DNA from: Metallosphaera tengchongensis
GTDB taxonomy: Archaea; Thermoproteota; Thermoprotei_A; Sulfolobales; Sulfolobaceae
Reading direction: 5' to 3'
DNA: 64,000 bases
Assembly (NCBI RefSeq): GCF_013343295.1
Contig: NZ_CP049074.1
Coordinates: 1,531,501-1,595,500 of the forward strand
The notes beneath the pieces were generated by a model. That model made no database searches and was not told the origin of the DNA. It saw nothing but the letters and a program-made list of their open reading frames with translations. A program made the translations under genes and the position numbers. Shown piece after piece: positions 1 through 10,248 of this stretch. How positions within the stretch are numbered: the first letter of the stretch is position 1; each line of letters starts with the position of its first letter.

Positions 1-500
1 TAGAGAAGGTAAGTTGACATTGGTGGAGTTTCCTTGAAGATGTAGGTTACCTTATCTCCTTTCTCTTCCACCCTCTCTACGTCCATGTTGGATATTACCT
101 GAAGTTCCCTTTCAACTGTTACAGATAACTTAAACTTAGCCTTATAGGAAGGATGGTCCACGCAAGGTATGAACTCTCTGGCGTGGCTTGATTCAAACTG
201 CGTAGAAATGACATATGACCCGTTGTAAGGTGCTCTATAGATCCCTACTAGGGAATCCTTGACTTTCCCCCTAAAGTCCACCTCCAGGTTACCACGATAG
301 CTTCCAGTGTTAACCTTTACCTTGTTATTAGCTACCTCATACCTTACTTTTTTCCCGTCCAATGTCACATTGTCAATTTTAAGGTCAACAGCGTCCAGCT
401 CTAGATCCTGGTCGGTTTCAATATTTATAATTTCATGCCCCTGATATGTTAACTCCTTAAAGTTGAAGTCCAAAAATATATCATAGTAGTTTATCTTCAT
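1..500 (-). CDS. M1-family aminopeptidase, N-terminal part (cut by window edge)
   Basis: An open frame starts with ATG at 500 and runs off the left edge, giving 166 residues that begin MKINYYDIFLDF. Known family features seen: the beta-rich N-terminal domain of M1 zinc aminopeptidases (tricorn-interacting factor type), with VGIYRAPY near residue 100 and QFESSHAREFIPCVDHPSYK near residues 115-134, the counterpart of the family's QFE..DAR..FPC.DEP segment. The zinc motif HExxH would lie beyond the edge, so catalysis cannot be checked. The family trims N-terminal residues from peptides released by the proteasome in the cytoplasm. The neighbour to the right is a decayed transposon, so this gene is probably the last of its own unit. 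Confidence 0.85.
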   Translation of the reverse strand, partial: MKINYYDIFLDFNFKELTYQGHEIINIETDQDLELDAVDLKIDNVTLDGKKVRYEVANNKVKVNTGSYRGNLEVDFRGKVKDSLVGIYRAPYNGSYVISTQFESSHAREFIPCVDHPSYKAKFKLSVTVERELQVISNMDVERVEEKGDKVTYIFKETPPMSTYLL

Positions 501-714
501 GTTATCAGCGACATGAACCAGGCATAAAAAGATTATTGTAAATTTTGTCAAGGTTACCTAAACGATAGGATCAACGCTTCATCGAATACGCCACATAAAA
601 CCTTAAGGGGATGTGTATCGGCTATTTGCCTTAGTTGCGGAGGAAAGTTAGCTTGGACACAGATCTAAGGGGCTTTACCAGCGCCAAACTGCATGGATAG
701 GTCGGTAATGTAAA

Positions 715-1824
715 TCAATCTGACTTCCTCCCCGCAATGACGGGGGTTCCCCTCATCGGCTCGGGGCTATATCTCTCATGTGGGGGTAGTCGAGAGGGAA
801 GAGGACTCCTATACAAGTTCATGACTGAGATGACGTCGCGGTGGTCCTCATAACCACACGGACAGCGGAAGTACCTATGGGCTACTTCCTCCACCTCTTT
901 ACCGCATTTAGGACATGAAGTAGAGGAGTAGTGTGGGTCAACGTAGACTACCTCAAGTCCGTGTTTTTTAGTTTGCCGCTCAACCCAGTACTGAAGCCTA
1001 CGGTAATGCATGAGGTAGAGTTTATCCCTGAGCTTAGATGGTAGGTCCTTCACCTAGATGAGGTTGTTTAAGTCCTCTAAGAAGGAGGATGAGGCGTTAA
1101 GCGAGTTGGTGACCTTTACGACCCACTCCCCGACCTTCCTTGCTGAGTCCTCTAATACGTCTCTAGCCTTCTTGTGGTACGACCTTATCCTGCTAAGGAT
1201 CCTCTCGTTCTCCTTCCACCTCTTCTCGTACTTCTTCTGTAATGACTCAGCTAGTGACTTGTAGTGGTGGGCGTCCTCCAAACGTGTTGGTATCCTAAAG
1301 CACTTTTCGTCGTCCTTACCTACAACTACCTCAGCCATGTTCACGTCTACGGCGAGACCTTCCTTAACTTCTGGTTCCTTCCATCCCTTGAGGAATGAGA
1401 CCTTCAGAAATACCTTTCCATCCCTCAGCAACAGCCTAGCCTCCCTCACTTCCCAGTCCTTGTACCCAGAAAAGTTCCTTGGATAACCTAGTATTAGTAA
1501 CACACCGACTCTTGCTATCCTCACGATCATCTTGTTGGAGTCGACGGAGTATGACTGTACTGGGGTTAGTCATATAAAGACGTTGCGGACACTAGGCCTA
1601 CCGCGTTTAGGGTTGTTTAACATGACTTGTACTCTGCTATGGCGTCTCTATATCAGTCTACAGCTAACTTGGAGGGTAGATTGAACTTTTGCCTTAGTGT
1701 CTCATAAGTACCCTTGTGTGTATTTTAACAGTCTGAAACAAGGCTGAGCAGGGGGCGATGGGGAAACCCTCATCGAAACCGTAGCTCCTATTTCTTTCCC
1801 ACTCTTTTTACCCCCTCTACCCAT
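715..1824 (-). pseudogene. tnpB: tnpB (RNA-guided nuclease-like transposon protein), inactivated
   Basis: The frame begins near ATG 1824 (MGRGGKKSGKE) and has several stops between 1700 and 1531. From 1530 a long open stretch carries the RuvC-like core: Asp in GLAVDVNMAEVVVG and Glu in SSFLEDLNNLI. A single in-frame TAG at 1054-1056 follows, and the next codon is GTG. The C-terminal 112 residues (715-1053) hold the four-cysteine zinc finger CPKCGKEV...CPCGYED and the last acidic residue in [11 protein letters not shown]. All catalytic residues therefore survive, but the N-terminal domain is ruined and the protein is cut in two. Intact relatives nick DNA using an RNA from the element's right end. 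Confidence 0.8.
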
Positions 1825-1892
1825 AAATGGACGAATGAAAAAGGGGTTAAAATCTTTCACAACTCCACCCTAAAGGGCGAAGCTTCCTCTAC
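721..1892 (-). mobile_element. Degenerate IS200/IS605-type tnpB element, copy A
   Basis: The element holds a broken tnpB gene without a tnpA. On the minus strand its left end carries a hairpin (about 1862-1892, core CGCCCTTTAGGGTGG) followed some 40 bp later by the tnpB start. Its right end is a hairpin fused to the last tnpB codons (721-765) and finishing GGGGAGGAAGTCAG, the typical 3' end of such elements and of the guide-RNA scaffold encoded there. Two more copies, B at 37231-37578 and C at 59073-60233, share the same left-end hairpin and coding segments, which lets the boundaries be inferred by comparison. Confidence 0.7.
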
Positions 1893-2163
1893 CTTTTGTG
1901 AATTCTTAAGTTAAAATTCTCCAAAGGAAGACTCCTCTTGAAACGGTATCATCTGAGCTTCTGTACTTATGCTTATACTTTGAGTCAACTTCCCACAAGC
2001 GGAGACTAAGGTCACAGGAATCGGACAAGGATTGGAAAGCCTTTGTCTCTTCCCTCCGAAGTCTCATTGAATATTGGAAGAGTACTAGGTGTGGTAACCA
2101 TCCTGGAGTATCAAGTCCCAATAAGGCGTGGAGTATTACGTCTTATTTGGTATTGCCAAAGAG

Positions 2164-2173
2164 TTTTTATAAA
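2164..2173 (+). promoter_or_regulatory. TATA box for the 2194 gene
   Basis: TTTTTATAAA is centred about 25 bp before the ATG at 2194. That is the normal TATA-to-transcription-start distance in Sulfolobales, so the mRNA should be leaderless. This supports the chosen start. Confidence 0.6.
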
Positions 2174-2193
2174 CTGTTGAAGCTAGGTTTACA

Positions 2194-3042
2194 ATGAAAA
2201 CATTTCAAGTAGCGTTAATAGCTGTAATCCTCGTTATCGTCGTTGCATCAGTCCTTGTAATCCATTACAGATCTGGGAGTGGATCAAGTTTAACCTTAAC
2301 CCAGTCCTCCGCTGGACCATACTTTCCGACCGAAGTGCAGGTTCAGTCCACTCAACCTGGCTGGAAAATAGTGTCGCTAGGAGAAGTGGTCTCTCCTTCC
2401 CTAGTGAGCGGATTATATCCCAACGCTGACTCGGTTTACCAAGAGTTTCTGGAACAGAACAATAATAACAATTCAGTAATATCCATCACTGTAGTTCACT
2501 ACTCTGGGACTCCGAACGGAAATCAGACTATTCCCCACGCAGTGTTGGGTCACTATCTGATCTTGGTCAATTCGACAGGTAACGTATCCTCGCAGGTCCT
2601 CACTAACTTGCTTAGCCTGGAGAAGTCCGTCCTCTCATCTGGCAATGGTATTGAGATTACTATTCCTTCTTTCATGTACCCGAACTCTTCAACCTTACCT
2701 GTTGTCGAGTACGTTCAAACTAATATTACCTCGCCTCAGGGAAACTTCACCCAGTACTCCGAGTATCTATTGAATTCTAGCACACTTGGAGGAGAATCTG
2801 TGGGGATAAACGTCCTTAAGGGGGATAACTCTACCGTCTTGTATAATTATCTGTACTCTACTGCATCCAAACTCGCGGTTAATGGAAGTCTTGGCGGGAT
2901 CAAGTACTTCAACATCTCAGTTAACGGTACGTTTGGGCAAGTTTACTACAACGTAGGATTAAACGGGAAGTACGTCGTATTAATCCAGTCCCAACCATCA
3001 CCCTACTTCCAGGCTTTCCAATATATCATAGAAAAAGTCTAG
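2194..3042 (+). CDS. Membrane-anchored, N-glycosylation-rich extracellular protein of unknown function
   Basis: The 282-residue protein starts with one hydrophobic segment (about residues 5-24, FQVALIAVILVIVVASVLVI), then a Ser/Gly-rich linker. The rest is rich in Ser, Thr, Asn and Tyr with many N-x-S/T sequons (for example NNSV, NGTF, NSST, NGSL). This composition is typical of Sulfolobales surface proteins that are heavily glycosylated and face the acidic exterior. I recognise no catalytic domain. The start is supported by a TATA box at 2164-2173. The gene is monocistronic and lies between two transposon remnants. Extracellular exposure is an inference from the single N-terminal segment and the composition. 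Confidence 0.75.
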   Translation: MKTFQVALIAVILVIVVASVLVIHYRSGSGSSLTLTQSSAGPYFPTEVQVQSTQPGWKIVSLGEVVSPSLVSGLYPNADSVYQEFLEQNNNNNSVISITVVHYSGTPNGNQTIPHAVLGHYLILVNSTGNVSSQVLTNLLSLEKSVLSSGNGIEITIPSFMYPNSSTLPVVEYVQTNITSPQGNFTQYSEYLLNSSTLGGESVGINVLKGDNSTVLYNYLYSTASKLAVNGSLGGIKYFNISVNGTFGQVYYNVGLNGKYVVLIQSQPSPYFQAFQYIIEKV

Positions 3043-3070
3043 GTAATGCGGGATTACAATTCACTTTTTT

Positions 3071-3107
3071 TGCAGAGTCCTCTAAGACGTCTCTAGCCTT
3101 CTTGTGG
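3071..3107 (-). repeat. 37-bp relic of tnpB copy A
   Basis: Thirty-five of 37 bases match 1141-1177 inside tnpB copy A (the part coding around RARDVLEDSA), and the match stops abruptly at both ends. It sits between two converging genes. It is either a deletion remnant of a former insertion or a captured fragment. Confidence 0.7.
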
Positions 3108-3135
3108 AAGTGTTTCACTTACTTGAAGACTCAGG

Positions 3136-3918
3136 TCAAATGTAGTTAGACACTGAGGCAATAATCTCCTTTATCCTCGTGATCTCTGCGCTTAGCTCAG
3201 GATCGATGCCCTGACCTTTCTCTTTTATAAGTTTTAGGCCCTCCATTATTCCCATCTCAGTTAAGACCTTGTCCAAACATTTTGTTCTCTCAGCCGCCAG
3301 TATTAGGATCTCCAGTTCCTTCTCTATAAGGAAATTGTCCATCTTTCCAGACAGTCCTAGAGCCTTCAAAGAGTCAGATCTAGTTACAGTCTTAGCCCAA
3401 GGGGTAGTTCTCTTCATCTCCAACATAGTCTCGCTCTCATAGGCCATGTCGTTGAGGGCGTCAGTGAGGTCTCTCTTGGAATCTTCCTCTCTTTTTCTGA
3501 CAAGGTCGCTGATAAATGGAAAGAAGTCTTGGGTTATCTTGATGTCTTCCTTTTCTGGATAGCTGTGGATCGAAGAGTTCAAGGAATCTTCCTTTATTAT
3601 TTTGAACACATTCTCTACTTCTTCCCTCACCATTTGGACCTGTAGAGGTTTATTGAGAATCACTGATGAAGCCCCCAAAATGGAGACTACGTCCAGGGTC
3701 ACTAGAAGGTTAACAGCCTCGTTATAATGCCTTTGGCTCAATAGTGGGAAGTGCTTCTTAGCCCTCAAGTACTGCTGAGGCCAGTCCGCGATCTTATACA
3801 TTATTGGGGTCCTAGCGTAGTATATACTCATGTAATAACCGCCGTTAAGTCTCCTGTATACTGAAATGGACTTCTCCCTGTCTATCCCTGCCTTTATAGC
3901 TAACTCTATAAAATCCAA
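3136..3918 (-). CDS. Conserved-looking hypothetical protein, mostly helical
   Basis: The protein has 260 residues and no membrane segment or signal peptide. It looks almost entirely alpha-helical, with repeated charged stretches such as KREEDSKRDLTDALNDMAYE around residue 140. It begins MDFIELAIKAGIDREKSISV and has a Tyr-rich segment (GGYYMSIYYARTPIMYKI) near residue 27. I do not recognise a family. It is transcribed in the same direction as malonyl-CoA reductase, 47 bp downstream of it, so the two may share a transcript. No function is assigned. Confidence 0.7.
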   Translation of the reverse strand: MDFIELAIKAGIDREKSISVYRRLNGGYYMSIYYARTPIMYKIADWPQQYLRAKKHFPLLSQRHYNEAVNLLVTLDVVSILGASSVILNKPLQVQMVREEVENVFKIIKEDSLNSSIHSYPEKEDIKITQDFFPFISDLVRKREEDSKRDLTDALNDMAYESETMLEMKRTTPWAKTVTRSDSLKALGLSGKMDNFLIEKELEILILAAERTKCLDKVLTEMGIMEGLKLIKEKGQGIDPELSAEITRIKEIIASVSNYI

Positions 3919-3965
3919 ATTACCGTCTTATGAAAAAAGAGATGGTCCAGTTTAAAAAGAGTGTC

Positions 3966-5623
<1,658 letters not shown>

Positions 5624-5786
5624 ATCATACTCTTAATTCCTAAACAAAAAAGGATTTCCCAAAGGACAAAACTTCAATCTTCACAGCTACTCCCTTCACC
5701 TCCTTTGCAAACCAGAGGGAAAAAGGATCCTCTCCAGGTTCCCATAAAAAGGGCTTTTGTGCTCAGGAATCTCCACTTTAGAGAAG

Positions 5787-7460
5787 TTACACTAGAACTG
5801 CCCCTCTTGAGGACGAAGTAACAAGCTTGGAATACTGGGAAAGCAAACCGCTTTTATACCTTGGCTCTGGAGGGGTCCAAGCCTTTGCCCTAGCCTTCAT
5901 CTCTTCCTCCTCGACTAGTACGTCTATTCTACCTTTTTCCCCGTCAATAACAATTGTATCTCCGTCCTTGATAAGGGCTATGGGTCCACCCGCAGCGGCC
6001 TCCGGTGCGACATGACCTACCATGAGGCCCCTGGTCGCTCCAGAGAACCTACCGTCCGTAACTAAGGCCACTTTCTCTCCAAGTCCCTGACCTACTATGG
6101 CGCTTGTCACAGCCAACATTTCCCTCATTCCCGGCCCTCCCTTAGGTCCCTCATACCTTATGACCACTACGTCTCCCTCCTTTATCTTCCTCTCTATGAC
6201 GCTCTTAAAGGCCTCCTCTTCAGAGTTGAATACGACTGCCGTACCCTTGTGGTACTTTATCTTTGATGCCGATATCTTCACCACAGCACCCTCCGGAGCC
6301 AATGAGCCCTTTAGGATCCTGATCCCTCCAGCTGGGGTGAACGGATTAGACAATTCCCTTACTACGTGGTCATGCTTGACATCAGGGAACTTCATCTCAG
6401 AGATGTTTTGCGCCATTGTCTTACCGGTCACTGTCATTACTTCTCCATGGATCAAGCCGGCGTTGAGGAGTTTCCTAAGTATTACTGGAGTACCGCCGAC
6501 CTTGTATAGGTCTGCCATAACGTAGTCTCCACCAGGTTTCATATTAACTATCTCAGGTACCTTCCTGCTGATCCTATCGAAGTCGTCAAGGGACAAGGAA
6601 ACACCAGCCTCATGGGCAATGGCTAGAAGGTGTAGGACAGCGTTGGTTGATCCACCTGATGCCATCAGGACAGCTATACCGTTTTCAAAGGCCTCAAAGG
6701 TTAAAACGTCCCTAGGCTTCAGTCCTAACTCCAAGACCTTCATCAATGCCTTTCCAGTCTCCTTGGCGAACTTTACCCTATCAGAGCTCACGGCGGGCGG
6801 TGCGGAGCTGCCTGGTAAGGCTATACCCAGAGCCTCGGATAGCATCGCCATGGTGTTGGCTGTATAAAGTCCACCGCAAGCCCCAGGTCCGGGCACCGCT
6901 TCGTCCTCCATTAGTCTCAAATCATCAGCGGTAATCTTGCCTGCAGAGAAGGATCCTACTGCCTCGTACACGTCCCCGATAGCGATCTCCTTCCCTCTGA
7001 AGCTCCCAGGGAGAGTTGTTCCCCCGTACATGTAAACTGAGGGTATGTTGAGCCTGGCCATTGACATCATGAGCCCTGGCTGAGTTTTGTCACATCCCCC
7101 CAGAGCAACGAAACCGTCATAACCGTGAGCGTTAACTGTTAGCTCCACCGTGTTAGCTATAACCTCCCTGCTCACAAGGGAGTACTTCATTCCTTCGCTT
7201 CCCATGGCTATACCGTCTATCACAACAGGTGTCGTGAAGGTTCTGGGAGTTCCTCCAGCTTCCCTGATCCCTTCCTTTACTACCTGGGACATGCCTAGGA
7301 GGTGGATGTTGCACGGCCCTGCCTCATTCCAGGCTACGGCTACACCTACCAAAGGTTTTGAAATATCCTCGTCGGTTAGTCCCATTGCCTTCAAAAAAGC
7401 CCTATTAGGTGCCTTCTCGTAACCTCCGTAAGTCTTGTTTGACCTAGATTTTAAAGACAT
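5787..7460 (-). CDS. ilvD: Dihydroxy-acid dehydratase
   Basis: The enzyme dehydrates 2,3-dihydroxy-isovalerate and 2,3-dihydroxy-3-methylvalerate in branched-chain amino-acid synthesis; the Sulfolobus enzyme is also reported to act on gluconate. It is full length at 557 residues. Three cluster-ligand cysteines are visible: Cys50 in EAGPCNIH, Cys123 in GGCDKTQPG and Cys195 in [10 protein letters not shown]. The C-terminal half has the expected swivel domain with [13 protein letters not shown] and VGHVAPEA. The ATG at 7460 is the only sensible start. There are no other ilv genes nearby, so the pathway is scattered. Confidence 0.93.
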   Translation of the reverse strand: MSLKSRSNKTYGGYEKAPNRAFLKAMGLTDEDISKPLVGVAVAWNEAGPCNIHLLGMSQVVKEGIREAGGTPRTFTTPVVIDGIAMGSEGMKYSLVSREVIANTVELTVNAHGYDGFVALGGCDKTQPGLMMSMARLNIPSVYMYGGTTLPGSFRGKEIAIGDVYEAVGSFSAGKITADDLRLMEDEAVPGPGACGGLYTANTMAMLSEALGIALPGSSAPPAVSSDRVKFAKETGKALMKVLELGLKPRDVLTFEAFENGIAVLMASGGSTNAVLHLLAIAHEAGVSLSLDDFDRISRKVPEIVNMKPGGDYVMADLYKVGGTPVILRKLLNAGLIHGEVMTVTGKTMAQNISEMKFPDVKHDHVVRELSNPFTPAGGIRILKGSLAPEGAVVKISASKIKYHKGTAVVFNSEEEAFKSVIERKIKEGDVVVIRYEGPKGGPGMREMLAVTSAIVGQGLGEKVALVTDGRFSGATRGLMVGHVAPEAAAGGPIALIKDGDTIVIDGEKGRIDVLVEEEEMKARAKAWTPPEPRYKSGLLSQYSKLVTSSSRGAVLV

Positions 7461-7603
7461 ATGAGGGAGATGGTGTTAAAGTAATTTAACTTATTGCTGT
7501 TTGTTGTGTTTCTATCATTATTGATATAGTCATAGCAAACCCATTATTGAGGTATGACAAAGCTCACATCCTCCAGTCATAAAGGGCAAGTCTAGTCGTT
7601 TTG

Positions 7604-8155
7604 TCACGCATCTACCCTGGCTCCCTCTTTCACTAGGGGAGCGAAGTGACTCATCAGCTTCCTTACCTTAGGGCTTATTATAACCCTACAGTAGGGATAA
7701 TACCTATTCCTATCGTAAAAGTTATGGTGGTACTCCTCTGCCTCGTAGAAAGCCTTGAATGGGACCACCTCGGTTACGATGGGATCCCTGAACTTTCTGC
7801 TCTGGGTTAGCTCCTGTATTACCTCTTCCGCTATTTTCCTCTGCTCCTCATTATGATAGAGAATTATGGATCTGTACTGGCTCCCAACGTCGTTTCCCTG
7901 CCTGTTCGGTGTTGTGGGGTCATGAATCTCGAAAAATACCTCCAATAATGTCCTGTAGGATATCACGGCAGGATCATAAGTTATTTGAACAACCTCTGCG
8001 TGACCTGTATTATCCGAGCACACCTCCTCGTACGTGGGGTTTGGAACCCAGCCACCTGAGTACCCTGGAACTACCTTAATGACTCCCTTTAGCCTGGAAA
8101 ACACAGCCTCAGTGCACCAGAAACATCCACCCCCAAGGGTAGCGACCTCGTACAT
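7604..8155 (-). CDS. msrA: Peptide methionine sulfoxide reductase A
   Basis: The enzyme reduces Met-S-sulfoxide in oxidised proteins. The catalytic motif [10 protein letters not shown] is at residues 10-19, with the nucleophile at Cys11 and a second cysteine at Cys14. The family signatures [28 protein letters not shown] and [18 protein letters not shown] follow in order. Length is 183 residues, typical for the family. Recycling cysteines near the C terminus are not obvious. The start is at ATG 8155, the first codon before the conserved strand. Neighbours do not form an operon. Confidence 0.93.
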   Translation of the reverse strand: MYEVATLGGGCFWCTEAVFSRLKGVIKVVPGYSGGWVPNPTYEEVCSDNTGHAEVVQITYDPAVISYRTLLEVFFEIHDPTTPNRQGNDVGSQYRSIILYHNEEQRKIAEEVIQELTQSRKFRDPIVTEVVPFKAFYEAEEYHHNFYDRNRYYPYCRVIISPKVRKLMSHFAPLVKEGARVDA

Positions 8156-8228
8156 TTCAGTAACTATAAAAGGTTACGTATTTAAGGATATAGAAAAAAG
8201 ATCAAATCAATTTTACGGACTCAGAGGA

Positions 8229-8456
8229 TCAGACTTTAAAGGTGTACTTCCTATAAACTCCTTTCTCAAGTAACAGCTCTAAGGTGTGTTCTCCCCCCTT
8301 ATATGGACCCTTGAGCTCAATCATTAGTCTCTTCTCCTTATCTCCAATTACTTCATCCCTAAAGTCCATGACAGGTTCTCTGTCTACATTTATGGCAATA
8401 AGTTTCAAACCATACATGTCTCGTTCCATCGGGATAATTAATTTCATTAGTGACAT
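8229..8456 (-). CDS. Small hypothetical protein, 75 aa
   Basis: The short protein starts MSLMKLIIPMERDMYGLKL and ends in a beta-rich Lys/Glu-rich segment (GGEHTLELLLEKGVYRKYTF). There are no cysteines and no membrane segment. It has the alternating pattern of a small beta-sandwich, but I recognise no family. It lies divergently from the 8503 gene, with 46 bp between the start codons, so the two promoters overlap. The coding character is good (Glu/Lys-rich, few rare residues), but the gene remains a hypothetical call. Confidence 0.55.
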   Translation of the reverse strand: MSLMKLIIPMERDMYGLKLIAINVDREPVMDFRDEVIGDKEKRLMIELKGPYKGGEHTLELLLEKGVYRKYTFKV

Positions 8457-8502
8457 CCTTGTTCCGGATAACTAATTAAAGGAGACATCTCCATGTTATA
8501 CG

Positions 8503-9105
8503 ATGGATCTGTACTACCTCCTATTGATATTCGCCATTTCCTTCATCTCAAACGCGACACCGTTCTTCGGAGCACCATACACCTTAATCGCGACAACATT
8601 TCTCCTGAAATTTGGAGTTTCGATAGTAAACTTCGTTGAAGTGGTATTAGTCTCAGGCATTGGCGCTTCCACGGCCAAGTCTGTAATGTATGGGGTGGGC
8701 TTTGGAGTTGGCTCGAGGCTAAAACACAACAAGAACGTCATGTATTTCCACAGAGTAGCTAAAGGGAGGTCCTTCTATCTCATTCTGTTCGTGACGTCCA
8801 TAATTCCGTTCCTACCCTTAGACGATGTTGTGTTCCTCATGGGAGGGGCAGGTAAAACTTCCCTGTTCAAGATGCTGGAGGTCGCCGTGATCTCTAAAAT
8901 ACTGAAAAGCATACTTGAGATCGGCATCGAGGTAGAGGGAATAGTCCAGATAAGCAAGGTTATAAACGTAAGCCCTGTGAATATCGGCATAATATCATCC
9001 GTAGTGTTCCTCGTTCTTGGAGTGTTTATTTTTAAGATAGACTGGGAGAGCCTCCACCAAAGAGTAGAAAGATACTTAAAATCTCGCACCTCTGGTGTAT
9101 CATGA
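8503..9105 (+). CDS. VTT/SNARE-associated (DedA-like) membrane protein
   Basis: The protein has 200 residues with hydrophobic segments at about 4-20, 28-57, 88-110 and 155-178. It carries the glycine/proline-rich re-entrant-loop pattern of this superfamily: SNATPFFGAPYTLIAT near residue 17 and TSIIPFLPLDDVVFLMGGAG near residue 98. Family members are proposed lipid or ion transporters of the plasma membrane. The Nudix gene starts inside its stop codon (ATGA overlap at 9102-9105), so the two are co-translated. The substrate is unknown. Confidence 0.65.
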   Translation: MDLYYLLLIFAISFISNATPFFGAPYTLIATTFLLKFGVSIVNFVEVVLVSGIGASTAKSVMYGVGFGVGSRLKHNKNVMYFHRVAKGRSFYLILFVTSIIPFLPLDDVVFLMGGAGKTSLFKMLEVAVISKILKSILEIGIEVEGIVQISKVINVSPVNIGIISSVVFLVLGVFIFKIDWESLHQRVERYLKSRTSGVS

Positions 9106-9611
9106 AAGTTTTCTCCGGGAAGAAGTTCGAAGTACACGTGGACAAAGTGGGTCTCCCAAACGGGAAAGAGAGGGAATTGGAGTACGTGAAACATAGGGGC
9201 TCCGCAGTGATCATACCCATACTTGAGGACAAGTTAATTCTCATACGCCAATACAGACCAGTAATAGGAAAATGGATATATGAGCTACCAGCAGGATCGG
9301 TGGAAGAAGAGGAAGACCCGTTATCGACGGCTAAGAGAGAGCTCGTGGAGGAGACTGGGTACGAGGCAGAGGATCTAAGGGAGATCTTGAGGTTCTACCC
9401 ATCTCCAGGGATAACAACTGAACTAATGCACCTATATTTGGCTCATGGTCTGAAGTACGTTGGGGCAAAGCCTGAGGAATATGAGGTAATTCAAGTAATA
9501 CCCTTGAAGTTCACAGAGGTCAAGAATCTCCTTGACAAGGGGGAAATAGAGGATGGAAAGACCTTAATTGCCATCTATTATCTCATGAATAAAGGAATTC
9601 TGGATCCATGA
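9102..9611 (+). CDS. Nudix hydrolase, ADP-ribose pyrophosphatase type
   Basis: A perfect Nudix box spans residues 65-87: Gly65, five residues, Glu71, seven residues, then RELVEETGY. It is preceded by the beta-strand YRPVIGKWIYELPAGS that is characteristic of ADP-ribose pyrophosphatases. The enzyme is expected to split ADP-ribose into AMP and ribose-5-phosphate with Mg2+. Length is 169 residues, which is usual. It overlaps the upstream membrane-protein gene by 4 bp. Its 3' end overlaps the convergent chlorite-dismutase-family gene by 29 bp. Confidence 0.9.
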   Translation: MKVFSGKKFEVHVDKVGLPNGKERELEYVKHRGSAVIIPILEDKLILIRQYRPVIGKWIYELPAGSVEEEEDPLSTAKRELVEETGYEAEDLREILRFYPSPGITTELMHLYLAHGLKYVGAKPEEYEVIQVIPLKFTEVKNLLDKGEIEDGKTLIAIYYLMNKGILDP

Positions 9612-10248
9612 GCTCTCCAGTGATGAGAGGTTCCTCCTTAGTTATCCATTTCCTGGCCTTAGCTTCCCTAAGGCTCTCCACAACCTCTATCCACTCTGGT
9701 AGTGAGGACATCTCATAGATCACTACGAACTCGTAATCAGCAACCCCAAAGGAGTAGGTTGTGTAGGACTTTATCCCATTATTGGCTGGATGCTCCTTCG
9801 CCATCTTTATATGTTCCGCCATTATTTCCTCCCTCTCCTTGAAGGGTAACAGGTACCAGCTCACGTCCTTTTTCATTGGGTATGCCACAAAATACTTCAT
9901 TGGGGGCGACTTAAGGACGCTCCTGGGGTCGAAGCTACCCTTAACGTAGGGGGAAGGCCTAAACACTGAGAGCAGTAAAACGTCCTCCTCAGCGTAGCCC
10001 GATAATGAGGAGAGTAGGGAGGACCTAAATTTAACTAGAGGGGTTGTATGGTCACTAGATAACCAGTAAACCAGGGAGGAGGGTCTGTTCAGGGACGCGT
10101 ATCTCTTCAACGATATTACATCCTTTTCGGTGTCTTTTTCCACCTCCTTGGCCATCCCGATGATCCTAGACCTCTGCCCCTTGCTTAGAGCCCACCAGCT
10201 AGGCAAGAATTTTATCGACAACACTTGCATAAAGACTTCATTTGTCAC
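9583..10248 (-). CDS. Chlorite dismutase/HemQ-family heme protein
   Basis: The 221-residue protein has the dimeric ferredoxin-like fold signatures of the Cld family: FRPSPYVKGSFDPRSVLKSP, then MKYFVAYPMKKDVSWYLLPF, and near the end GIKSYTTYSFGVADYEFVV, the counterpart of the conserved TxYSFGLDDxEFV strand. Histidines at about 145 and 152 are candidates for the heme ligand. Bacterial relatives make heme (HemQ) or degrade chlorite; the role in Sulfolobales is uncertain. The start may be GTG 10248 or ATG 10230. The GTG lies inside the end of the upstream 433-residue gene, so the two form an operon. Confidence 0.8.
   Translation of the reverse strand: MTNEVFMQVLSIKFLPSWWALSKGQRSRIIGMAKEVEKDTEKDVISLKRYASLNRPSSLVYWLSSDHTTPLVKFRSSLLSSLSGYAEEDVLLLSVFRPSPYVKGSFDPRSVLKSPPMKYFVAYPMKKDVSWYLLPFKEREEIMAEHIKMAKEHPANNGIKSYTTYSFGVADYEFVVIYEMSSLPEWIEVVESLREAKARKWITKEEPLITGELMDPEFLYS

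Noticed and set aside
715-1824. Functional RNA-guided TnpB nuclease
   Set aside because: Multiple stops in the N-terminal part and an internal TAG. None of the copies in this window is intact.
1906-2121. 71-codon minus-strand open frame
   Set aside because: No family, no promoter, lies between the left end of tnpB copy A and the TATA box of the next gene. Composition is not convincing.
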